In this document: positions 24,783 to 32,556 of the stretch, one piece after another
How the letters are laid out: each line of letters starts with the position of its first letter
Numbering within the stretch: the first letter of the stretch is position 1
From: Iodobacter fluviatilis
Lineage (GTDB): Bacteria > Pseudomonadota > Gammaproteobacteria > Burkholderiales > Chitinibacteraceae
DNA length: 57,428 bases
Assembly: GCF_004194535.1 (NCBI RefSeq)
Contig: NZ_CP025782.1
Location: 1-57,428 of the forward strand
Direction of reading: 5' to 3'
The notes under the pieces: generated by a model
Databases searched by the model: none
What the model was told of the DNA's origin: nothing
Seen by the model: the letters and a program-made list of their open reading frames with translations, nothing else
Made by a program: the position numbers and the translations under genes

Positions 24783-26141
24783 TTAATTACCTTCAATAAC
24801 GCCTTCAACTGTCATTTCGGCAACATTGATTTCAACTTCTTCGCCTGAAATTTCAAACTTAACCCAAACACGGCCAAAATCAGCTTTACGTTTCAGCAAT
24901 AACATTGCCTCAAGACCACCAACAGAAACCAGCATTACAGGATTTTTGTACTTATCTAAACCCTCTGTTTTTGCTTCTTTTTCGTTGTTCGGATTGTGAT
25001 AAGGCAAATTTGTTTTTTTAGTCTGGTCGGCAAAACCAGTTACTTTAAAATCGCCGTTACCTTCCTGCTGTTGGGCTTCGGTTTTATCGCCGTTGCCTTC
25101 CTGCTGTTGGGCTTCGGTTTTATCGCCGTTGCCTTCCTGCTGTTGGGCTTCGGTTTTATCGCCGTTGCCTTCCTGCTGTTGGGCTTCGTTTTTATCGCCG
25201 TTGCCTTCTTGCTGTTGGGCTTCGTTTTTATCGCCGTTGCCTTCTTGCTGTTGGCCTCCGGTTTTATCGCCGTTGCCTTCTTGCTGTTGGGCTTCGGTTT
25301 TGTCGCCCTTGCCTTTCTGCTGTTGGGCTTCGTTTTTATCGCCGTTGCCTTCTTGCTGTTGGCCTCCGGTTTTATCGCCGTTGCCTTCTTGCTGTTGGCC
25401 TCCGGTTTTATCGCCGTTGCCTTCTTGCTGTTGGGCTTCGGTTTTGTCGCCCTTGCCTTTCTGCTGTTGGGCTTCGGTTTTATCGCCGTTGCCTTCTGGC
25501 TTTTTGCCTTTAATCGAATCCCGCAAAGCATCAAGAGTAGGCTTTTTAATGACCACATCAGACGCAAGCCAAGCTTCTACAATTTCGCTGTTTTCTTCAT
25601 AGAGTTTGCACAGTGTATATACATATTTTACTGTGCTTGTCCGTCCGTCTTTGTATGCCTGCATAACGCAATCGGGCGCATTGATGATGGTTTTGTAATA
25701 TGACACTTCACCAGCATCAATACCCAATTGAGCCGCCACAACCTTTGCTGTCAAGCCTTCACCAAGTTTCTTTTGAACGAATCGCGCCATATCCAAGAGA
25801 GAAAGCCCCTTGCGCTTTTCATTTTCAGAAACCTGGGCGAAGTCGTTGATTTCGTGAATCTCAATCGTTGCAGCAATCGCCGTTTCTTTCAAAATGTCTT
25901 TGTGTGCCAAGTAGCGGCAAAACCCAACACGCAAAAGAAAATTACCATCATCAAGAGGGCGCAAAACGATTGGCTGAGTAAGACCAACAGTTTTAATATC
26001 TAAGGCCAAACTTTTGATGTACTCCCAATCAATTTCTGTGCGTGGGTTTTCAGGGTCGGGAATGATTTTTTCAATTTCAACCATGAGCGGCTTACCGTCG
26101 CTCACTTTTTCGCCTATATCCAAAGCCGATAAATCCAACAT
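24783..26141 (-). CDS. korB: KorB-like ParB-family partition and repressor protein with 12-unit repeat linker
   Basis: The 452-residue product has an N-terminal ParB/Srx domain (about 12-100, 'IIPDPENPRTEIDW...GLTQPIVLR...GFCRYLAHK'), a helix-turn-helix DNA-binding region (about 105-215), and a C-terminal ~60-residue domain ('PVMLVSVGGLEAMLLLKRK...VWVKFEISGEEVEI') resembling the KorB SH3-like dimerisation domain. Between them lie 12 tandem 12-residue repeats (GNGDKTEAQQQE type), a long hydrophilic linker absent from RK2 KorB. It follows parA by 2 bp. It is the natural candidate to bind the eight CTTGGAATTTCCAAG sites. Confidence 0.82.
   Translation of the reverse strand: MLDLSALDIGEKVSDGKPLMVEIEKIIPDPENPRTEIDWEYIKSLALDIKTVGLTQPIVLRPLDDGNFLLRVGFCRYLAHKDILKETAIAATIEIHEINDFAQVSENEKRKGLSLLDMARFVQKKLGEGLTAKVVAAQLGIDAGEVSYYKTIINAPDCVMQAYKDGRTSTVKYVYTLCKLYEENSEIVEAWLASDVVIKKPTLDALRDSIKGKKPEGNGDKTEAQQQKGKGDKTEAQQQEGNGDKTGGQQQEGNGDKTGGQQQEGNGDKNEAQQQKGKGDKTEAQQQEGNGDKTGGQQQEGNGDKNEAQQQEGNGDKNEAQQQEGNGDKTEAQQQEGNGDKTEAQQQEGNGDKTEAQQQEGNGDFKVTGFADQTKKTNLPYHNPNNEKEAKTEGLDKYKNPVMLVSVGGLEAMLLLKRKADFGRVWVKFEISGEEVEINVAEMTVEGVIEGN
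25062..25493. repeat. 36-bp tandem repeat array (12 units) inside korB-like gene
   Basis: Twelve in-frame 36-bp units encode G(N/K)GD(K)(T/N)(E/G)(A/G)QQQ(E/K), followed by a partial thirteenth. Variant units (KG at the junction, GG for EA) recur in similar order, suggesting block duplication inside the array. Long open frames also appear in the other frames here only because the unit length is a multiple of three. Confidence 0.92.
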
Positions 26142-26143
26142 GG

Positions 26144-26929
26144 TTAAACCCCCATTTCTTTTGCAATGTGATCAAATACTGGCGCAATTTCTTTATAAGT
26201 GTCTTTTGCGCTCGTTAAATCCAACTTCCAAACTGGCTTACCTTCGGCCTGCGCTCTGGCAATACTGCTGCGCAAAGGAATAAAACAAAATGCCGTTTCA
26301 TTCCGTTTCATCAGCATTTTCCCGCGTTGTGCAATGATGCTTGCAAGGTTCTTTTTCTGAAACGGGGTAGGCTCTACTTTGGTCGGTAACAAGCCAAGAT
26401 GCTGCATAGCCTTGTTTGTTTTCAAGGCCAAAGTAACATCTTGCAAATGGCCTCCAATACCGTCGATACTCTCTTGGTTCAAATCAATAGGGCTGACAAC
26501 ATGCGAACAAACATTTAAACCGATTTGTACGCGAACATCAGGATTAGGGTTTGTATCAATAATGCAAATATCAAACTCATTACTTACCGCGTTCAAGAAA
26601 GCCCGAACATTTACGATAAATTGCGCATGTTTTTCAGCTTGGCTTTCAAGACAAAGCAATTTGTCGTTGTCTGCTGTAACAATCACAAAGCCTGTGTTGT
26701 CCGGCAAAGATTTGCCATTTGCACCATTTGCAATCAGATCACCCGCGCCAAAATTAGCTAGTTTTGCAATGCCGCCTGTTTTATATGCTTTTGACAAATT
26801 GGCCTGATGGTCAAAATCAAGAACCAAAACGCGAAGGCCGCGCTGCAAATGAAGGTGATAACCAAGCTGGCCAGCTACGGCTGATTTACCAACGCCGCCT
26901 TTTCGATTTGTAACCACAAGAGTTTTCAT
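26144..26929 (-). CDS. parA: ParA/IncC-like partition ATPase
   Basis: ParA ATPases move plasmid copies apart together with a ParB/KorB partner. The 261-residue protein begins almost directly with the deviant Walker A 'KGGVGKS' (10-16), followed by 'VLDFDHQAN' and 'DICIIDTNPNPD' (A' and B motifs). There is no N-terminal DNA-binding domain, as in short IncC or type Ib ParA. The gene lies between korA-like and korB-like genes in the RK2 order korA-incC-korB. Confidence 0.92.
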   Translation of the reverse strand: MKTLVVTNRKGGVGKSAVAGQLGYHLHLQRGLRVLVLDFDHQANLSKAYKTGGIAKLANFGAGDLIANGANGKSLPDNTGFVIVTADNDKLLCLESQAEKHAQFIVNVRAFLNAVSNEFDICIIDTNPNPDVRVQIGLNVCSHVVSPIDLNQESIDGIGGHLQDVTLALKTNKAMQHLGLLPTKVEPTPFQKKNLASIIAQRGKMLMKRNETAFCFIPLRSSIARAQAEGKPVWKLDLTSAKDTYKEIAPVFDHIAKEMGV

Positions 26930-26936
26930 TTTTTCT

Positions 26937-27290
26937 TTACCCTAAAAAATTAATTAATTCGGCTTCTGTAATTTCGATACCGGCTTTTTTCAAAAATTGA
27001 AGAATTTGAGAATTTGCGTAACCCGACTCCCGTAGTCGTTTTACTTCACCCTGAAAACTTAAAAGGCTAGGGTGTTTCTTTGTAAATTCTTCAAGCTCTT
27101 GCTTTTTCACCAGCGCCAAAAAAAGCCTTTTAATGTTTGTAACGCGCTGTGGCTTTAGATCAAACTTGGCTGCCGCTTCTTTTGTACCAAGCCCTTCGAC
27201 CAATACGGCAAAGGCACAATCTAAGGCATTGTCAGACCAGCGGCTTGCGCTGGCCTTAGCTTTATCAAAAGCGGCCTTATCAATCGCCAT
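26937..27290 (-). CDS. korA: KorA/TrfB-like transcriptional repressor
   Basis: The 117-residue protein has a TrfB-type domain at about 10-60 ('NALDCAFAVLVEGLGTKEAAAKFDLKPQRVTNIKRLF'), containing the KorA helix-turn-helix. A C-terminal helical region follows (65-117), somewhat like the RK2 KorA dimerisation tail. It overlaps the ssb stop at TAATG and is followed 7 bp later by parA. Candidate target sites are the CGTTTAAACG operators at 20553 and 21958. Confidence 0.78.
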   Translation of the reverse strand: MAIDKAAFDKAKASASRWSDNALDCAFAVLVEGLGTKEAAAKFDLKPQRVTNIKRLFLALVKKQELEEFTKKHPSLLSFQGEVKRLRESGYANSQILQFLKKAGIEITEAELINFLG

Positions 27291-27703
27291 TAGCCTTTGG
27301 CCTGTTGATAAGCATTAGCGCCTGCTGATTGGCTTTGTTCGCCGTTGCTGCTTTGTTGGTTCAGTTGTTTGCGTTTTTCCGCGCCTGCTGCGCCAAACTC
27401 AAATTCTTGCACATTGAAGTTGTAACCAAAAACATCTTCACCGCTGCCGTTTTTGTAATTGTTATTATCAATTGTGTAATTCACGATCAATTGATCGCCT
27501 TTCATGCAATTTTTTGCAATTGCTTCACCGCGACCACGGAAAGCAGTAAATTGCAAAGAAACCGTTTTTTCACGCGCTGCGCCTGAATCATCTTTACCAG
27601 CGTAAACATTTTGAATCAGCGTGAACTTGCATACCGCACGATCACCAGAACCAGAAATAACAGGGGTAGCAGCAAGACGACCGATAAACATATTTGATTG
27701 CAT
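27290..27703 (-). CDS. ssb: Single-stranded DNA-binding protein
   Basis: The 137-residue protein has the OB-fold SSB pattern (N-terminal 'MFIGRLAATPVIS', 'VCKFTLIQNV', 'VSLQFTAFRGRGEAIAKNCMKGD'). It is short and ends in a Gln/Ser-rich tail without the acidic Asp-Asp-Asp-Ile-Pro-Phe tip that recruits host repair proteins, which is notable. It heads the korA-parA-korB operon. SSB genes are typical of the region that enters the recipient first, fitting its place right of oriT. Confidence 0.87.
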   Translation of the reverse strand: MQSNMFIGRLAATPVISGSGDRAVCKFTLIQNVYAGKDDSGAAREKTVSLQFTAFRGRGEAIAKNCMKGDQLIVNYTIDNNNYKNGSGEDVFGYNFNVQEFEFGAAGAEKRKQLNQQSSNGEQSQSAGANAYQQAKG

Positions 27704-27736
27704 TTTGAAGCTCCAGCATCAGAAGAGAGAGATTTA

Positions 27737-27785
27737 ATAATACACACAAAACAAACAGATAGCAAACACAAAACAAACAGATAGC
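27737..27785 (-). promoter_or_regulatory. Promoter of ssb-kor operon with two 22-bp direct repeats
   Basis: Minus-strand TTGCTA and TATTAT are spaced by 17 bp. Two tandem 22-bp repeats (27742-27763, 27764-27785), each containing GCTATCTGTTTGTTTTGTGT, overlap the promoter. The same GTCTGTTTGTTTT motif is arrayed at 28908-28958 and 36138-36230, so it may be an operator or partition site. Confidence 0.65.
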
Positions 27786-27807
27786 ATAAAAGTGTGATTT
27801 TCACCAC

Positions 27808-27825
27808 AAAGGGCTTTCGCCCTTT
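27808..27825. terminator. Weak hairpin after the 27829 gene
   Basis: AAAGGGC-GAAA-GCCCTTT on the minus strand, a GAAA-loop hairpin just past the stop codon. There is no strong T-run, so termination is doubtful. Confidence 0.35.
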
Positions 27826-27828
27826 GCC

Positions 27829-28044
27829 TTAGCGCCGTTTTAGTTTGTTTTCTTTGTTTACCGCATAATCAATACGCGCCGCAATTTCAGCATCAGTTAA
27901 TTGCTCCATTGGAACGATAGCAGTAGCGCCACGACAAACCAGAATGGCTTTAACTCCATCGGTGTGCGATTTGTAATCGTGGTGGGTGTGCTTAAAGATC
28001 AGCGCCAATTTTTCATCACGCGACAACATATCAACGGTTTTCAT
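27829..28044 (-). CDS. Small hypothetical plasmid protein
   Basis: The 71-residue soluble protein has mixed charge and no recognised domain. Its ATGA overlaps the stop of the upstream gene, so the two are translated together. It lies in the leading region between ssb and the first long repeat. Confidence 0.55.
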   Translation of the reverse strand: MKTVDMLSRDEKLALIFKHTHHDYKSHTDGVKAILVCRGATAIVPMEQLTDAEIAARIDYAVNKENKLKRR

Positions 28045-28256
28045 ACATTACCCCCCTTCAAAAGACCACCTTTCACAACAGCGCCAAAAGTCATAAAACC
28101 ACTTACCGCACCGTCAAAATCAACCACGCCATTTGCAACGCGCTTAATTTTTACAGGTTTTCCAGTACGGCCATGAATTACAGTTTCACCGATTTTTAAG
28201 TCCATCATTTTGCTCGGTTCGGTAGTAGAGCGGGAAGTAGAATTTTGATTTTGCAT
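28041..28256 (-). CDS. Small hypothetical protein whose start is supplied by repeat R1
   Basis: The 71-residue frame begins MQNQNSTSRSTTEP, encoded inside repeat R1, and continues into a gene-specific part ('IGETVIHGRTGKPVKIKRV'), which looks like a small beta domain of the KOW/SH3 type. AAGGATG lies before the first ATG. An internal Met-Met at residues 17-18, exactly where the repeat ends, could be the original start. The same 14-residue leader heads two other frames (29334-29849 and 35352-35486). Confidence 0.55.
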   Translation of the reverse strand: MQNQNSTSRSTTEPSKMMDLKIGETVIHGRTGKPVKIKRVANGVVDFDGAVSGFMTFGAVVKGGLLKGGNV

Positions 28257-28940
28257 GGTTTGGCATCCTTTTTTGTAGAGGGTTTGTTATCACTTCACTT
28301 CGGACTGGCGTTTCGCGGTTAGCCCGTTTTGAAGCTGGCCGGATAAGCCAGATTGACAAGGACAAGATCAAAGCCGCATGCGCAAGGCGAAGCCGCGAAC
28401 GGGTGTAGAGCTTGAGCGAAGCGGTACTTGTTAATCAGGCGCGGCCAGCGATAAATCTAGGGCTGCGAAACACCAGCGAATGAAGTAGAACCCGACGAAA
28501 AAGGGGGTTTGCCAAGCCTTGCAAGACCAAAACAAGAGGGCATAGCCCCCAGGCTATGCGGGAAATTGAGCGGGGGAAGCCTGCGCCCCTGCGAACGGGG
28601 AAACCTTGCGGTAGGGGCGGGTAGCCCCTTTGAGCTGGCGCTTTTTAGGCCGCTTTAACAGGGTGTAGGCATGGCCTTGCCATGCTGATAGGTGGGTGGT
28701 TATTTTGGGTGTTAGGGGTGGTTTACAGTCAAAGGCTAGGGGTCGCGCCTTGCGCGTAGCGCCACCGCCAAGGGCGGCTTGGAATTTCCAAGAAATGACA
28801 ATATTCAGTCAGACCAAAAGCCTAAATAAAAACAGATCAAACGCCTTTATATTGTCAGACCATCGGTCTTTTATTAATCAGCTAGGCTGATTCTTTTTTA
28901 TAGTTTGGTCTGTTTGTTTTGTATCCGCTATTCTGTCTTT
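28203..28940 (-). repeat. Long leading-region repeat R1 (hairpin-rich cassette)
   Basis: This is nearly identical to R3 (35433-36170) at a constant offset of 7230, and its first ~430 bp to R2 (29795-30230). It holds many hairpins (GCATAGCC-CCCA-GGCTATGC; GCATGGC-CTT-GCCATGC; GGGGC-GGGTA-GCCCC) and one CTTGGAATTTCCAAG at 28778-28792. Its left end supplies an RBS, start codon and 14 codons to the 28041 gene. It accounts for most of the 800-bp gap to the next gene. No ORF inside looks genuine. Confidence 0.9.
28778..28792. promoter_or_regulatory. CTTGGAATTTCCAAG palindrome in R1
   Basis: An exact copy, 116 bp before the GTCTG array that ends the repeat. Confidence 0.66.
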
Positions 28941-28958
28941 ATATGCTCGCGTAGTCTG
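28908..28958 (+). repeat. 23-bp-phased GTCTG motif array at the end of R1
   Basis: GTCTG/TTCTG occurs at 28908, 28931 and 28954 (spacing 23 and 23), with GTTTG/GTTTT and GTATCCGCTA between. It matches the ssb-kor promoter repeats in inverted orientation and the array at 36138-36230. Confidence 0.55.
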
Positions 28959-29064
28959 GTTGTTTTTTGTCATAAATACAGCGACACAATAAAATCCACT
29001 CAAACCGCAAAAAGGATGATGATAGCGCCTTGGTCGGGCGGGGTTTCCGGCCAAGGCGCGATTT

Positions 29065-29271
29065 TTAGATTTGAGCCTGCGCACCTTCTATCTTTACAGT
29101 CGGCGGGTAATAGAACCCATATTTTGATATGTGCGCGGCTTGATCTTGAACCAGTCGCCACGCTCTACCGCACTTCGGGCATTGGAACTGCCCTAATGGT
29201 AGATTGCCCGTTAAAGTCTTTGTAAAGTCCTCAAAATCGGCGCAATGGCCGCATTTGCAGCTAATTTGCAT
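29065..29271 (-). CDS. Small zinc-ribbon protein
   Basis: The 68-residue product has Cys-Lys-Cys-Gly-His-Cys at 5-10 and Cys-Pro-Lys-Cys-Gly at 31-35, giving a likely single zinc ribbon. It has no signal peptide. TCCTTTCGGG opposite the start gives a GAAAGGA RBS about 8 bp upstream. The function is unknown; two other zinc-ribbon genes sit before topA. Confidence 0.6.
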   Translation of the reverse strand: MQISCKCGHCADFEDFTKTLTGNLPLGQFQCPKCGRAWRLVQDQAAHISKYGFYYPPTVKIEGAQAQI

Positions 29272-29290
29272 TGTTTATGCTCCTTTCGGG

Positions 29291-29324
29291 TTAAAAATAA
29301 GGAAAGGGGCTATAAGCCCCTTTC
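29291..29324 (-). terminator. Rho-independent terminator of the 29334 gene
   Basis: On the minus strand GAAAGGGGCT-TAT-AGCCCCTTTC is followed by CTTATTTTT, about 10 bp past the stop codon. Confidence 0.8.
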
Positions 29325-29333
29325 GCGCATTAA

Positions 29334-29849
29334 TTAATCATCAGAATCGGCAAGCGGTATGCCGTGTTTTTTCTTGATTTCTGCAAGCGGGGTAGGCTCA
29401 AAAAACAAATCTAGCTCTGCACCGCATGACACAATTTCTGTAATGGAAATATAGCCAAGCTCGCCGCAATCGAGCGAATTCACAAAACCAAACGCCTGCG
29501 TAACTCCATCAGTAACGTCTTTTTCTGTAATGTAAAAATCAAAGCCCCCAATGAAATAATGCAAGTAAACAATGGCTGCATCGCCTTTGCCGTCCTGCTC
29601 GTATGTTTTAGGCATATCGAGAACACGAACCGCCATTTCTAGCGACTTATCACGAAAATATTGTCTTTCTTCACGACTACGCAAACCTTCAACCATCGCG
29701 CCCAATTGGGCTTTAGGCATCCACAACTTCAAGCCCATAAGCGCAGCTTGCCAAGGCGTAAAAGTAGGGTGTTTGAATTCAGGCCGTTCAAGTACATCAT
29801 TTTGCTGCGGTTCGGTAGTAGAGCGGGAAGTAGAATTTTGATTTTGCAT
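29334..29849 (-). CDS. DUF2958-like protein with repeat-encoded leader
   Basis: The 171-residue protein begins with the shared MQNQNSTSRSTTEP leader inside repeat R2, then gene-specific sequence. Residues ~95-165 ('YFIGGFDFYITEKD...QAFGFVNSLDCGELGYISITEI...AELDLFFEPTPLAEI') resemble the DUF2958 family common on plasmids. Here R2 has one extra base compared with R1/R3, so the leader is read in frame into the body without the Met-Met start. It is monocistronic, with its own terminator. The biochemical function is unknown. Confidence 0.65.
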   Translation of the reverse strand: MQNQNSTSRSTTEPQQNDVLERPEFKHPTFTPWQAALMGLKLWMPKAQLGAMVEGLRSREERQYFRDKSLEMAVRVLDMPKTYEQDGKGDAAIVYLHYFIGGFDFYITEKDVTDGVTQAFGFVNSLDCGELGYISITEIVSCGAELDLFFEPTPLAEIKKKHGIPLADSDD

Positions 29850-30230
29850 GGTTTGGCATCCTTTTTTGTAGAGGGTTTGTTATCACTTCACTTCGGACTG
29901 GCGTTTCGCGGTTAGCCCGTTTTGAAGCTGGCCGGATAAGCCGGATTGACAAGGACAAGATCAAAGCCGCATGCGCAAGGCGAAGCCGCGAACGGGTGTA
30001 GAGCTTGAGCGAAGCGGTACTTGTTAATCAGGCGCGGCCAGCGATAAATCTAGGGCTGCGAAACACCAGCGAATGAAGTAGAACCCGACGAAAAAGGGGG
30101 TTTGCCAAGCCTTGCAAGACCAAAACAAGAGGGCATAGCCCCCAGGCTATGCGGGAAATTGAGCGGGGGAAGCCTGCGCCCCTGCGAACGGGGAAACCTT
30201 GCGGTAGGGGCGGGTAGCCCCTTTGAGCTG
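29795..30230 (-). repeat. Long leading-region repeat R2 (436 bp)
   Basis: This shares the left ~430 bp of R1 and R3, including RBS, start and leader codons and the hairpin-rich core. It ends abruptly at ...TTTGAGCTG, where a terminator for the next operon follows. It has an extra C/G in the leader (GCTGCGG instead of GCTCGG). Confidence 0.9.
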
Positions 30231-30235
30231 CGCCC

Positions 30236-30264
30236 AATAAAAAACCGCGCATAGCGCGGCTTTT
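30236..30264 (-). terminator. Rho-independent terminator of the 30285 gene
   Basis: On the minus strand CCGCGC-TAT-GCGCGG is followed by six T residues, 20 bp past the stop. Confidence 0.85.
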
Positions 30265-30284
30265 CTTTTTGATTTATTTTGATG

Positions 30285-30827
30285 TTATCCAATTGCTTTA
30301 TCAATGGCTGCGCGTACTTTGGTGATGTATTCATCAGGCAAGTAAGAGCGAAGATCATCAGCAAGAATTGCTTGAGCCACTTCAAGCAATTTAGGGGCGG
30401 CATTAATTAAATTGCTGTTTGGATTGGCGCAAACATCATTAATATAGCTAACATCAAATGTATCTTTGTACCATTGTGCCGCTCTCATATATTGAGCGGT
30501 AATATCGCCAAGTCGTTGCGTGTATGGTGATGATTGGTTATTGGGGTACAAAGCATCAACAATCGTTGTTTTAATTTGGTGACTTAATCTTGCGTTTTCG
30601 CCCATTGCGAAAACAATGTTGTTTAAGCATTTTCGTTTTTGATATGGGTTTGGGTTGTTATTCACAACAGGCATAAAAGACACTGCGGCTAAATCATTAG
30701 TGTGCTTATCTTGAACTTTTAATAAATCAGCCACAAGAGTTATTAACTCTTTTGATTCATCATCTGTGTTAGCAACTACTGTTGCAAGTTTAAAAAGTTC
30801 TTCGTTTTCTTGAATAAAATCACTCAT
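30285..30827 (-). CDS. Hypothetical helical protein
   Basis: The 180-residue soluble helical protein is of unknown family. AAAAGGAATGTAAAGC precedes the ATG. It lies between repA and R2 and has its own terminator. A B-type repeat with hairpins lies directly upstream instead of an obvious promoter. Confidence 0.55.
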   Translation of the reverse strand: MSDFIQENEELFKLATVVANTDDESKELITLVADLLKVQDKHTNDLAAVSFMPVVNNNPNPYQKRKCLNNIVFAMGENARLSHQIKTTIVDALYPNNQSSPYTQRLGDITAQYMRAAQWYKDTFDVSYINDVCANPNSNLINAAPKLLEVAQAILADDLRSYLPDEYITKVRAAIDKAIG

Positions 30828-30873
30828 GCTTTACATTCCTTTTAAAAATAAAATCACATCAAATCAAATTTAC

Positions 30874-30984
30874 AAGCGAACGGAGTTCGCAAGGGAGAGT
30901 GCCGTTAGTGGCCTCCGGCCATCAAGACAAGCTGGCTTGGCTTGACCCGAAGGGCAAGGTACGTGTTGCGTAGCAACCTCCCCC
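30874..30984. repeat. Repeat B1 (~110 bp, hairpin-rich)
   Basis: This shares GCGAACGGAGTTCGCAAG, GTGCCGTTAGTGGCCTCCGG and AAGACAAGCTGGCTTGGC with copies at 36243-36354 and 37995-38099. GCGAAC-GGA-GTTCGC and TGGCC-TCC-GGCCA are internal hairpins. Non-coding. Confidence 0.82.
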
Positions 30985-30996
30985 ATGCTGATAGAA

Positions 30997-31989
30997 TTAA
31001 GCATTATCGCTACGTTCTAAACTGTCATACCAGCGGCAATCACGCTGACCATTAGTTTTTTGTTGTTCAAGTAAATACATAGAAAAACGACGACTATCTT
31101 TACAATAAAAAACCACGTTATCTGATTTTGCATCAAATGCCACATTAAAGTTATTAATTGATTTTGATTTAATAGCTTCTCTTACAGCCTGCCTAGTGAA
31201 TTTAATATCTCGCGCAGACCCAACATTATGATGCAATTTATCAAGACCAATAACAAAAATAGTTTGTGCGCCTAAATGTTTAGAGCCAATTTCTAATAAA
31301 CGACGATCAAAGCCTGATTTCAAATCAAAGAATTGTTCATCTATCGTAAGAGCTTCAACTTTTTCACCTGTCAAATGATTATAAAGCCAATTGCAAAGCG
31401 TAATTTTAAAGCTGCGAATTGATTTAACATCATCAGGCGAAACTAAACCATCATTAGAAGAAGGCTGCTCAATGTCTGACTTTAAAGAAACATCAACTAA
31501 GTCGAACTCAGATATTAATGAGAATTCGCCAATATTAATTGTGCCATTAGAAGGCATATTTGTTTCATAAAAAGTCCGGCGCAAACGAATAATAGTTTTA
31601 AAAATATTAGAGTAAGCGGTAGCACTATCGCCGCGTTTTGCGTAAACAAGAAATTTATGCGTATCAATTAATAAAGTAGGTGAAACGGGTAGGCCGTTAT
31701 CTCGCGCATAAAGTAATTGCGAACATGCGAACATGATTAATTCTTTGTCAAAGATTGTAGCGCAACCGTATTTTTCGCTTGGCGTAACCCGAACGCGATA
31801 CTTTGTAGATGGGTTGAAATAATTACGCGGCTTGAGGTTGTATCTAACGTCTTTGCTAATCGAAAAGAAAGGCGCAATTAAGGTGCTAAGGTCGCTCTTT
31901 GGCGAAAGATCGGTAAAGCAAGCATCAAACAAATCAAGTTGTATAAGACTTTCAGGATTTTCCGCGCTTGTGCTATTATTTGTATTCAT
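30997..31989 (-). CDS. repA: RepA replication initiator (RPA family)
   Basis: The 330-residue protein matches the RPA-type initiator pattern. 'YRVRVTPSEKYGCATIFDKELIMFACSQLLYARDNG' at about 67-102 is the family hallmark, followed by winged-helix-like regions and a C-terminal 'KFTRQAVREAIKSK' helix. It should bind the 13 iterons about 5 kb to the right (GGTATGTGTAGATCGG). No iterons lie at its own promoter, so autoregulation, if any, uses another signal. A plus-strand hairpin with T-run overlaps its leader. Confidence 0.82.
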   Translation of the reverse strand: MNTNNSTSAENPESLIQLDLFDACFTDLSPKSDLSTLIAPFFSISKDVRYNLKPRNYFNPSTKYRVRVTPSEKYGCATIFDKELIMFACSQLLYARDNGLPVSPTLLIDTHKFLVYAKRGDSATAYSNIFKTIIRLRRTFYETNMPSNGTINIGEFSLISEFDLVDVSLKSDIEQPSSNDGLVSPDDVKSIRSFKITLCNWLYNHLTGEKVEALTIDEQFFDLKSGFDRRLLEIGSKHLGAQTIFVIGLDKLHHNVGSARDIKFTRQAVREAIKSKSINNFNVAFDAKSDNVVFYCKDSRRFSMYLLEQQKTNGQRDCRWYDSLERSDNA

Positions 31990-32058
31990 TATTATTTACC
32001 CTAATGATAGTGACGACCCCAAAGCCTGCGCACTCCCGATGCGTGGGCTTTCTTTTTT
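31986..32058 (+). ncRNA. Candidate ~70-nt antisense RNA over the repA leader
   Basis: On the plus strand TTCAGG (31951) and TATTAT (31974) with a 17-bp spacer precede a 12-bp stem (AAAGCCTGCGCA paired with TGCGTGGGCTTT, 32021-32051) followed by TTTTTT. A transcript would begin at the repA start codon and pair with the repA ribosome-binding region. The -35 is weak; this is a prediction. Confidence 0.3.
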
Positions 32059-32467
32059 ATTGCTCTGCTTCGGCCTTAACGCTTAAAGATTTTTTTGCTT
32101 TTTCGCGCTTTTTCAAGGCTTTGCGTAGCAAATCCACATTGACAAGCATTGCTTCAAGATATTTGTCTACCTGTGCCTGCGTATCTGCGTCTGTAGAACT
32201 CACTAATTCAGTAAGTTGCTTGAACTTTTCCGGCGCATTAGAAATAGCAAAAAACTTCATTGAGCGATTGTGAGATGCGGTTTTTTCATTGCCCCATTTT
32301 TCGGCTTCAATTTTTTCATCATCCGTCAGAAGATCAATAATCGAGGACGGAAACGAATTCAAATATGAATCAAAAGAGCCAATCATTTTTTGGCGGCAAC
32401 GCTTCAAGTCTGAATCATAAACTGAGCGAATCACCTGATATTTACGCCCCTGCAATCGAACAATCAT
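32057..32467 (-). CDS. Hypothetical protein upstream of repA
   Basis: The 136-residue basic helical protein begins MIVRLQGRKYQVIRS. This ATG is preferred because GGGG lies about 6 bp upstream and the longer frame (to 32521) would run through the promoter at 32493-32521. The family is unknown. It precedes repA on the same strand with 68 bp between, so both may be co-transcribed. Confidence 0.55.
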   Translation of the reverse strand: MIVRLQGRKYQVIRSVYDSDLKRCRQKMIGSFDSYLNSFPSSIIDLLTDDEKIEAEKWGNEKTASHNRSMKFFAISNAPEKFKQLTELVSSTDADTQAQVDKYLEAMLVNVDLLRKALKKREKAKKSLSVKAEAEQ

Positions 32468-32492
32468 AATTAACCCCATGAGATTTATAGTA

Positions 32493-32521
32493 ATTATATT
32501 GCATAGACTGATTAAAAACAA
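32493..32521 (-). promoter_or_regulatory. Promoter of the 32467 gene (and possibly repA)
   Basis: Minus-strand TTGTTT and TATAAT are spaced by 17 bp, ending about 26 bp before the start. GTCTGCTTGTTTTT and GTCTA motifs overlap it, similar to the arrays in R1/R3 and the ssb promoter. A CTTGGAATTTCCAAG palindrome lies 36 bp upstream. Confidence 0.6.
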
Positions 32522-32556
32522 GCAGACTACACAAATAATTATCAGGAAGTAAAAAG

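Noticed and set aside
24996-25703. Long open frames in other frames and strand across the korB repeat array, including a hydrophobic 235-residue frame
   Set aside because: A 36-bp repeat keeps all frames free of stops; the korB-like frame has recognisable domains on both sides and an operon context, the others do not.
28696-28890. Identical rightward ORFs in R1 and R3 (also 35926-36189)
   Set aside because: Their identity comes from the repeat. They cover hairpins and the palindrome, have biased Arg/Ala composition and no RBS.
30028-30403. Leftward ORFs through R2 and the following terminator
   Set aside because: They read through hairpin DNA, a Rho-independent terminator and the end of the 30285 gene; not plausible as proteins.
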